Of a DNA stretch of 64,000 nt, positions 35,730 through 46,300 are shown piece after piece. The notes beneath the pieces are model-generated. The model saw only the letters and a list, made by a program, of their open reading frames with translations. It had not been told where the DNA came from and ran no database searches. The first letter of the stretch is position 1, and each line of letters opens with the position of its first letter. The position numbers were made by a program, and so were the translations under genes. The DNA is from Parelaphostrongylus tenuis (lineage: Eukaryota; Nematoda; Chromadorea; Rhabditida; Metastrongylidae), in NCBI GenBank assembly GCA_019055375.1, contig JAHQIW010000714.1:1-64000 (forward strand), read 5' to 3'.

Positions 35730-35903
35730 ATAACATTCACTTTCCGTTTCTTCATCTTGTCTTCCAAAAAGGATCAATGGTATTTAACGGATCATTTGGA
35801 TCCAGCTCTGGTAATGGAGTGTCTCCACCGCTACGGATATGTTCATGCAGACGACGTTTCTCCAGACGAGTTTTATCGCATGGTCCAATCTCGAACTTCG
35901 TAG
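35730..35903 (+). CDS. Probable terminal exon of an unassigned gene
   Basis: After the acceptor TTTCACATCACAG, a frame of 57 codons runs to TAG. It includes DQWYLTDHLDPALVMECLHR, then YGYVHADDVSPDEFYRMVQS. The composition (Trp, His, Asp, Met rich, no low complexity) looks like a conserved soluble protein, and AATAAA occurs about 100 bases after the stop (near 36009). I do not recognise the family. Upstream exons may be among the frames at 33.58 and 35.09 kb, but the phases were not proven. Confidence 0.4.
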   Translation: MTFTFRFFILSSKKDQWYLTDHLDPALVMECLHRYGYVHADDVSPDEFYRMVQSRTS

Positions 35904-35904
35904 G

Positions 35905-36330
35905 ATCTGTTATATCTGATAGCGGCAGTATACGGGAAGTCTATAAGTAGTTAAATCAATTAAACTTTAGGAATTAATTATATAAAAAATTTATCAAAAG
36001 TTAGAAAATAAAAAATCAAACATATAACTCAAGTCGAGATAGAGATGAAAAGGAAAAAGAGGTACTGCAGCCTTTGGAAAAGTTTGCATGGAAAACGTTG
36101 ACTTTTGTCTTAAATGACCAGCATCCACGTCTGTTGAGCTAATTCCAGCACTTTCTGCATAACAATCACAGTTTCACACTTATCACCAACCAAAATTATC
36201 GCAATTTTTCCAGATGGGATCAATTACTAGATATAATTCTTTTTTTTTTTTGTTATGTGTCATTGTACACTGGCCTAGTTCATTTGTTCTGCTGTCTTAG
36301 GATATTGGTACCAAAACATTCGCATATGAG
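35905..36330. other. No recognisable gene
   Basis: AT-rich 3' flank of the exon-like frame above. It contains a run of T at 36240 and nothing else supportable. Confidence 0.4.
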
Positions 36331-36725
36331 TTGTTATAAACCTTGCCATCTCATCGACTGTTTTATAAAACGTCACTTTAGAACTTCAATATATTTCAAT
36401 AGACTGTTCTTAAGCCTTCTCGAGGTATGTGCCAATGGCTTATCTACGTTTCGGTGGTTTCGCTCCCGTTGTCAAAACCATATGCTTCATAATAGAAATG
36501 AGGAGACACAGAATTTCAAGATCAGGCAACATGAAATGTTGCCGCTTTACAGTCGATCGTTTGCGGCCTTTCGATAATTATACAAACTTCGCCATTTCAT
36601 CTCAGTTCTATGAAACCTCGTTCTAAAGGTTAAGAAGTTATGGAAGGCTCAAGTCAATAGTCTAAAGAAATACATTGATGTTCTAAAACGAGGTTTCATA
36701 AAACAGTCGGTAGAATGAGGAAGTC
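36330..36725. repeat. Foldback element, unclassified
   Basis: TCATCGACTGTTTTATAAAACG (36350) faces its inverse CATAAAACAGTCGGTAGAATGA (36696). A second pair is TTCAATAGACTGTTCTTAAG against AGTCAATAGTCTAAAGAAAT. Open frames across it are incidental. Confidence 0.55.
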
Positions 36726-36729
36726 TGTA

Positions 36730-37265
36730 TATTAACTCTTTAGGGACGGCATTAGATCGATTGCACTCGTAAGAGGTGCGCAATTTCCGTTATTCATTTA
36801 GGGTTTTCCTCCATTTTGAAAGCAAAACCTTAGATTAATGTGTTTACTGTGATACTCCACGATATTCTCTACATGATCATATGCTTTTTGTGCATATACA
36901 ATTTTTCTGTAAAAACTTTGAGTGCAGAACGCAATCCTCTTTTCGCTGCACAGCATTCTATAATAACTTTCAAAAAACCAATTTCGGTTCGGAATCCTCG
37001 AGATTTGGGCTATCGATTGACTAGCAAGTGTTTGGTAAAAAGCCATTCGCAAGTTCCAGCTGAGAAAATAAAACAATTTCAGTGTGAAACATAATATTAT
37101 TTTCGCTGCTATAAGATAATAAAAAAGCTTCCGAAAATCAAGCTAACAGCTGACATCGCAGAGATTCAAGCTTTCGAAAGATTGACAAGTGTCTAAGATA
37201 AAGATTTTAATCAGCAAGAAAGACCTTCAAACAGTTGTGTACCTCAGCTGGTACGCGTCGTACTT
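36730..37265. repeat. Family D repeat, partial
   Basis: Same subfamily as 32.2-32.6 kb and preceded by TTTAGGGACGGCATTAGATC, which also occurs near 32043 (TTTAGGGACGGCAATTGATC). So the shared unit extends further left, with two copies about 4.7 kb apart. Confidence 0.6.
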
Positions 37266-37341
37266 AAGGAGTTAATAGAAACCGCAAGCCATCGACTGTA
37301 AAACGACTCTAACAACATTTCAAGTATCTGTTCTTGATTTT

Positions 37342-40300
37342 CTATGTCGCCCAATTTCTACTAAGAGGCTGTGGCTCTAACGAGGCAGGCGAAATTGTCT
37401 AGACGTGAGCAAGCCACTAGCACTACCAAACCTCGAAAAACTCAATGATAATGTACGTTATACTAGACAATGTTTCAAACTCACTTGTGGAGGAATAGAT
37501 GAAACTGGTGCCACACACTCCCTCTAAACAAAACACAAATCGTTGAACGAAGATTTCAAACTTGAGATAAACGTTTCTGAAAACTCACTGACTGTTCAGT
37601 ACTCGAACTCTGAGCGTCTTGGTATTGGAGAGGCATAACGGCAGCTGCAGGGCGTGGAGCCTGAAATGTCGCTTATATAGAAATAAGTGTATTTATCATA
37701 GTCAGTCCATGAAACTCCTCTACACCATTTGTAAGTGCGAAGAAAAATATCTGTTTTCGTTTCTCAGAACAAAAATCGAGAGCAAAGACGTCCAAAAAGA
37801 AACAAAAAATTTCAGGACAAAAAACAAAACATGGTTTTACGCGACGGGTGGCTTCGAATAATCATCAAGCTCAAACTTCATGAGAAAGTTTCCAGTGAAA
37901 TTTCGGAAATAGAAGGCTTTTGAAGGGGCTTTCTGCAGTGTAGAATATGATTGTGCTATAAGATCTTATTTCTAAACTCGGACACACGAAAATCGACCAG
38001 AATAAATGCAAATATGTTAAAGACAAAATTCTTTCTATTTGACCGCTTTAAAGCGGTGATATGATGTAACCAATGTTGACTAATATGCAGAATCTTTGTG
38101 TCAGACAGGACTCCAACCCGCAAATCACCCCACCCCTGTGACCGCGCGATGTGACCCGTAGAAAAAGTGGCGGCAAAACAGGCGTCGGTAGTATAACGTC
38201 TCAGAGCACGGGCCAGTGGATAGGGTGAAATGCGGGTTCGCGTCCCGTGTGACCGAAAGTTTTCCATATCATCGAACATCGTTTGTAAAATCAAATATTT
38301 GGTGATAACTTTATAAACTTCTCCTCACTTGACACTGACCGATATGCATGAAAATTTGCGATCCCACTAAGTACGTGTTGTTAAAGCCATTCCTAACCTG
38401 AGTGGACTGCGGTATAGAAATTCCTTGTAGCGAAGCTGGCTGGATATACTGATTTGTTCCAGATTCCTTCACTAGGGTCGTTTGACTTCTTTTATCTGTA
38501 TTAACAACAATGTCGTCAGGTAAAGCGATGAATAGCAGATAGCGTTAACGTTTCAGACGAAGATGATGACGATGGTTCACACGTTTGTAGCAGATCTAAA
38601 ACTCATAAGTAATACACATTACTCCCCAACAAGGAGGCCACTAAAAAAGAAAAAAAAAACAAAACACAGCAACCACGAGCTAGAGTTCTGGCAACTTTAG
38701 AAACCAAGTAATATTATAATGACATTTTTTGTCCTAAAATAAGAAGTACACCTTGACTTTCTAATGATTTTGGAACCGGAACCATTGCAGGTGGTAAATT
38801 GCTATTGTCAGCCAAGCCATCAAGAAGATCCTAAAATCTCCTATCGCTCTTGTATCTGTACACGAATTCATTTACAAATAAGAAGCTGTGAGCTAAAAGG
38901 TTGTTCGAGTATCTCACCATATTAGGCACATTTTTATGGACTGCTTGAAATGACTGAGCGTTGTCTTGAACCTAAAACACAGTATCGAAATTTAGGCTGA
39001 CAATGCATCACCCTATACAACTAAATAGGAGCAAAATCAATAACGGAAGAACCAACCACGTTGGGCACATTTTTATCACTTCTTTGGAATGACTGTGGAT
39101 GATCTTGGAGCTAAAAAAATAGGGTTTAATGCACATTTCCAGATTCTAAGAGTTACTGAGTGAAAAGCTGAAAAGTGAAGGATATAACTAACTATTTGAT
39201 TTTGTTGGATTTGCTGTAATTGAACAGGAGGAACTGGTAAAGTGCCTGACACTAGTGTATTGACAGAGACTCCTGCATGCCACGGCGATTGCATCTGAAA
39301 TCCTCAACTATTAACAGAACTTTCCTACTCCAACTTAAGAACAAAAAGATATTCACCACATTTGGTACTACTTTAGAATGCCATGGCGAGATACTGGACG
39401 GCGGTATGGGTGGGAATTGGGCCGACTGTTGAATTAAATGTGACATTTGAGGCGATGGAGATATGCCATGGTGTAATGTCTACATTAGTACCAATTAATA
39501 CAACATGAAGAGAAAAACTGCACAAACTCACCTGCTTCTCGAACATCGTTTTGCTCATCGGCTGAGCTTGTGGCATTCCATTACTTCCTTGATTGACAGA
39601 TTCGTTCCCTTGCGGAAAGGTTACTGGTGAGTGCTGGATCACTTGTAGACCAGTAATCGTATGCATGCCAAGACGTTCAGGTTGCACTATGTTAGCCACC
39701 ATGCCTGCTGTACCGTTCCTAGATAATGTTAACTGATCGGATGGTAATTGTGCCTGCTGCTGCGGAAGGCATGACGTTGATAAAACTTGCTGGGAGTGGT
39801 GTTCCGATATATGAGATGGTAAAACTGCTGAAAATATTGCAAAGATGACGCTACCTTGAGAATATCGAAAAACCGAATTATTCTTATACACCGAAAACGA
39901 AACCGTTTTGATTTAAAGAAACTGGAGCTCCTGGAATCGTTGGGCATGATCCCAAAAATTGTCCGTGGTAGTACTCTGGTGAACATTGAGGAGCAGCTGA
40001 CGGAGTTCCTACGAACTGGTGCTGCACAGTACTGAATGGAGGATGCGCTGCGTGAGAAGTCAGTATTTGTGAGGCGTCTTGCTGCTGAAAAGAACTCGTA
40101 GAAGATCCACGGACAAAAGAACAACTATCCATGAGTAATTATCACTGTTAAAAAGCGTCTAAAAAACTTTCTTGTACCTCCTTAACACAGTTCAAAAAAG
40201 AAGCTCACTTGATGACACGTGGTTCCCAAAGAAGCATTCAATGATGCGATAGGAGTAACCACGCTTGGCGTTGATAAGCTATCAACTACAACACGTTGGT

Positions 40301-43300
40301 TATAGTGCTGCGGTGTATAAGATGTGGATCCAACCACGGTCGAAGACGACTGCGATATTACCGGCAACATGTTTGTGTGATTCGGCTGCGGGTGGATAGG
40401 CTGTATTGAACAGCTTTGAATAGGATTTATGTACTTGAAAAGACAGTAATTTAGATCGAACCTGTTGGAATGCAGGATTGAGATGTGAAGGAAGATTTTG
40501 GGGTAAAGCTTCACCAGAATGAGGCGTTCCGTCAGGTTGATGAGCGTGTGGCGGCCAATGATGTGCAAGAGAAGCTCGTCCAGACACATCGAAAAGATGT
40601 GCTGGAAGATGTGCTTTGAACACTGGAAAAAAGTTGATAAAGAACCCTTTTGACACCGCACATAGAAATGAAAATTTCTGTGTGGTACGTCAATCGATAC
40701 AGTAGTATATAATTGTTCTTTCAAACCTGCACCACCGGAATGCAACCCTTGTGGCTGCACAGCTGGAATAGCGTAACCAGTGCTTGGTGCTGTGACGGTT
40801 GGTGATGATGGGTGACGGGTAGATGGTATAGCTGTTAGAGTAGATGTACCAGGTGGTTCTGTCCCAGCTGCCATTTTATTACGGTAGAACTTCATGTAAT
40901 CTCCCAAGCGAGGTCGATCAGCTGCAAATTCGATTCTAATTCACTAATAAACGGTGACGTTTCATTAGAGAAAATGAAACATCTCCGTCACCTCTGGCAA
41001 CACTTTGCCCTCCCGGAAGCGTTGCATTAGGGAGTGTACCGATAGCAAAATCAGCTAAAGCCTTACGCGCTTCATTAGCTCGCTTAAGTTCTGCTAATTT
41101 TTCTTCAAACGATCTTTTCTCTTCCTCTCGACGATGTTTTTCAGCTCCAACTGAAAAGAGAAGTTAGTGAAGAAGGAAGTACAGTAAGACAAATTTTGAT
41201 ATGAGAACATGAGCAACATGAACTTCAAAACAAAAACTTCAATTAAGGGAAAAACGCTTAGAAAACTGGAAAACAGCCTTACATGCTGTTTCAATTCCCT
41301 CGACGGCGACTGCAAGTTTACCCAGGCGATCCAACAACTTCAGGTAAAAGCTAAAACGAATGAACAAGGAATTTGAACCACAATGAACAAGCAGATTTTC
41401 AAAACTGGAAGAACATTCGACGAAGCCAGAATGACAGAAGCAAATAGCATCCTACCTAATAATTATTCTAAAGCTAAGCTACGTAAATGTATATCAAAGA
41501 TATCAAAAGGATATCATTTTGAAAAGAACTAGGACCTACTTTCGTCCATCCTCTACCTTACTGCAAACATCACAGTAAACATCGTAAGCAGTGACCAATG
41601 TCATTATGTGTTCAGAACGCCTGTGATGTAATTTGTTGAAAATATAGACAGACCTATCTTAGCAGATATTGTACAGATTGAAACCACAACTCACGTATTC
41701 AACATGGCCTTAATTTTCTTCCTGAATTCAGAAAAATCCGCATTGGCTTCGGTGAGTGCCGAAAGGATCTTCTCTTGAGCATCAAGATTAGCATCAAGAT
41801 ATTTTTTGGTGGTTTCGTGCTTTTTCAGCTCAACAGCATAGGTCTCCTAAAAAATGATCAACCTGTTCACCACACTGCTGGTTTTTTGAAAATAGATGAG
41901 TATCTATCCAACTAATGTACTAGACACCTTGAAATTGAAATGTTTGTAAAAGCAACTTTACATAAGCGCTGAAAAGAACACGATTTTCCCAGAATACGCC
42001 CATATGTTTTATTTTTGAAATTAGAGACAAGATTAGTATTATTTTGGAATACCATTACTTCACTGTACTTCAGTGTTCATGACACCCCAAACGAAATCGG
42101 ATTGGAGAAAAAATTTCGCATGCTTCAAAAAGAAATTATTGTGGTACTTCAACAAAGATTTCATTCCGTTTGCAAAAATCTCGAAATACCAACTTTGTCT
42201 CTCACTAGCTCAATAATCAGAAAAGCTGGTATACGTCAAAGTTGAAAGAATTAAGGTCCTTAGTCTAGCCAGTTATGTTTTAGATGGAACTAGGTATGCT
42301 GTTCAAGATGTGTTGAAGTACCACTATTGTCTTATCATTTATCACAATACTCCACAACCTTATGGTCCGAATCTCTTTCTGAGAGGAGCTTTTTCGCTAT
42401 ATTGTCCTTATTGATCTCTTCTGTGAACCTCTGGACTAGCGAATTCCGTTGTGTTTGCATTTCTCGTGTCTTTTCAAGTAGGCGTCGAAGAGCCGCACCC
42501 TCCGGTGTGGAACCTTAACTATAACGTTACGTAGCGAACTTTCAGCAAAACAAAAGTCTAGTGACAAACCGGCATTGATAGCTGGGCCAGAAAGCTTGTT
42601 TCTAAGCTCATAAATAGGAAGACTAAGTAAATGAAGGTTCGTAGTGTGAGCAGCAATTGCTTTGTGCAACTCCATGTTGTTAGATCTAGACCGTAATTAC
42701 ATAACATCAATAAAATACTAGCTGGAACATGAACTTCTTTCCAACCTCGCCTTCTGATGGTGCTCTGTGAGCCTGTCTAACTCCTTTTTAACTGCCTTAT
42801 AGCCCTCATCTGATGTCTGGAAATGACATTTTCATACCAGTAGGAGCATTGCAAAAGTAATGACACATATAAAGAAATCCCTTTGAGCACTGTTATTAGC
42901 AAGAGTGTGTCGTAGTCAATATCGATGTGGACTCACAATTTGAGGAAGGTCTACATCATTCATACGTCCGGTCAGCTGGCCAAGCTTTGCATCCGCTTCA
43001 CGAGCAAGTTCACTAACCTCTACAATCGAACAATTTAAAAAATTGAAGTACGCAATTTTAACTAGAAAATAAATACATGAAATTTATTCAACTGCATTAA
43101 AATTACTTTGTAAGTTTTCAAGTAGCTTTGGTATAGCATCTGGTTGAGCTGTAAGCGCTGCATTTCTCTCAAGCAACATATCCGGAAGATTTGGCGCTGT
43201 TGAATCCACTTCCAAGTCAATTTCATCGATACGCAGAGAAACCAGGAAGGCACTGAAAACAATAAACTTGAAAAACGCTCTTGGTGCCTGTAGGTGAAAA

Positions 43301-46300
43301 ATAAATATAAGGCCTGTCTTCAATGATCTGCCGCATTATCAAAATTGAAGTGAGCCTTTGTGTCAAAGCACGATGTGAAAGGTACCTAGAGAAAGTATGC
43401 TATGCTTTCCATATTCCTTCAATAAGTGAGGAATGACTATAAATACATTGGCGACCAATCACGGAGTGGCTGTTAGGCGCATTCAGATCAGTCTGGACTT
43501 AGTGATGAGCAATCAGTCTTGATGTGGCAAACTAGTCTCTTGAGATTATCGTTCCACTTCCCGGTTCATAAAATGCTTCAAAGAATATAAGGAGCATCAA
43601 AAATAGTTTCGAAGGATTCTGATTACTGTATGGACGGAACTATTGCATTCATACGGCCGTTAATACGTTAACAAGTTACGGTGCACAAGATCAATAAATA
43701 GCTTTCACCGCTTCGCTTGCGGACTACTAGATGACTAACAAGAAGTGAATAGTAAGAAAAAACTCACTTCAACTCATCGTCCTTCTTACTAACTCGTTCT
43801 AGTACTTCACGTTTCAGTCTATCTTTCTCCTCCTCGTACTCAGAGACAGCTTTTATGACTCCCGGAGGAAGTAAAGCGCCGAACAAGTCTTCGCCTCCTA
43901 CAGAGATATCGAGCGGGTCGAAAGAAAGAGGCCGAACCTTGCAGAGACCCTGAAACTGAAAAGCATAGAAGGAGAATAGTATTAAAAATAAAAAAACAAT
44001 TACCTCTAATTTTTCACAGAGCTCTTGCGAACTCGGAACCCGATCATGAAAAATGAATTCATTCTCTTTTTTAGCATTATTTAACCTGAAATTTATAATG
44101 GATATGAGAGGAGTATAACTCTTGGAAAATTTAACGAATAAGAACTAGAAATTAGAGTGATGACTAAAAGACTCTAATTTGGCTAAGTACTGAAGCCATT
44201 CATTTTCAGGACAAGTTATTATGCGTACTTTGTGACGACAACATCAGAGAGAAAAGATATGGATGCTTTCATGGACTCTCGATCTTCCTTTTCTGCCAGC
44301 TTCATTATTGAGCTTAGATGATCGTCTGCCAATTTATAGTAGCCGTACCTTAAAATATGACGGATTTCTGCTACGACTGTAATCGAGTCAAAGTAATCAA
44401 TGTTCTTCTTCTACACGTTAAGCATTCAAAGAAATAATATAAATACTGAGACTAACAGGACCACAGGAAACTTTGCAAACTGCTTCTTCAATAGATTAAA
44501 AAAGAAAATCTGTACGACCTCGTTCCCATTTTTTTGTCCTCATCTGCCTGACATCCCATATGGATCATTGCTATACAACCATACATTTCACTTTTAATCG
44601 CACACGTTCTTGTCCATAACTGCAATGGATTTTAATGCAGGAAAAAACGACCAACACCCACTATTATTGTCAAACAACAAGTATTTATGCAAGCTAACCT
44701 TAAATCTCTTTGAAGAAACATAGTCGCACAGATTAGAATCCTCAAGATGACGCAGACACTCATGATACCTGTCACGTAGGTGAATCGCAAGCTTAGTAAC
44801 TACTATATTGCTACGATGATCTATCAAGCTCTTTTCTAACAGGCATTCTTGAGCTTGACCCTGGAAATAAGTTAGTACAAGGATATTCTGATTCTTCATC
44901 TACAATACACTCTATTGTTTTTACTGAAATAGAGAAAGATTGGAGAGTATAGATGGTAAGATTGAGATCAGTTTCAACAGTTAGAAATCATACCAAGAGA
45001 ACATTGATAAAGAACGTTAGCAGCTCTTTGTCGAAGTCAATGGAAGCATATTTCGAGGCGTTCAGTTTGTCACGGAGATGCTGCAGTGGCCAAGCTGCGT
45101 ATTGAAAATGCATGAACGCATTTTTTATGCTCTAAACGTATTTGAGCAAAAATTAAAAATGAAATATTTCAGAACCAATGGAGAAAACAGCAACGGTGGA
45201 CAAACACTTGGAAAAAATATTCAACATACGTTCTCATCCTCTCTTGACTCGTTTACAGCGATATTAGCGTGCACAGCGCCGATGTTGTACATGACACAAG
45301 CCAGTTCAAAACCTATGTCATCATATGTTGCAGAATGAGCAATGTCCATTGCTCTATCATACCTAAAAAAACAAGCCAAATTATTCTACTAATACGATAC
45401 TGGGATAAGCACAACACCACGAAATGTTGGAAATAAAATGAAAAGGAAGTCATCAGGATGATGCATGAGGTAGAGCGCCTGATGGAGCGACTAGTTCAAG
45501 CATCGACGAGAAAATTCGTTGTATATTTAATGTATACGATGACTTAGGGAAACCTAACGAGCCATCAAATTGATGTCGCTCCCTTTCCAGATTAGAGTGA
45601 TAGTATTTTAATAACCCTGGAGTGCTGTGATTGAGATAACGACTAGTCAAAGCACACATTTAACCACCGTCCAAAACACACACGCAGACTTAAAGAGGAA
45701 ATTAATCATAATGACAACTATGTGAGGAATATGAACGTACCAACAGTACAACACCTTTATAGAGTCGCCTTCTTCCATAGGAAATCGGTTCTTCATCATT
45801 AATAGTTGAGCATAATAACGCTTCAGTACACATGCCGTCTCAACATCGGCGTAAGAATTACTTATGGCCTGCAGAATTTGAAGGTCAATGGGGAAGAAAG
45901 ATACTGAGTCGATCCATTATGTTTTGGTACTAAAACAATAAACACCAAACTTATAATTAGATCGGAAAGAAAGTTCTGGTACACTCGTAAGAATTGAAAG
46001 TTCATGCGTGAATCCCAAATTAAAAACAATAAAAACTTTGATTATTATTTGAGCCAACTTGTCATGTCGTCTGGTAAGGGCTCTTGTACAGCCCGATACA
46101 CTTGTTTCGTCCTTACAGACTCTCAGTCGGGCGGAACTCATCGTCTTTCGATCTTTGTAGTCAGTTCTCTCGGGAGCCCTACTTTCCTTACAGAGAGTCA
46201 TCGAAGACGAACGTTTTACACTCTGTGTCAAGTGAAATCATCACCTAACACAGTGTTGTGAACTCGATTGCTTTTTGGCTGGTATTATTATCAAATTATA

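Noticed and set aside
46004..46261. 85-codon plus-strand frame, and similar frames at 5590, 11379, 22853 and 30843
   Set aside because: All are readings through family E foldback arms; the same peptide words recur in each copy.
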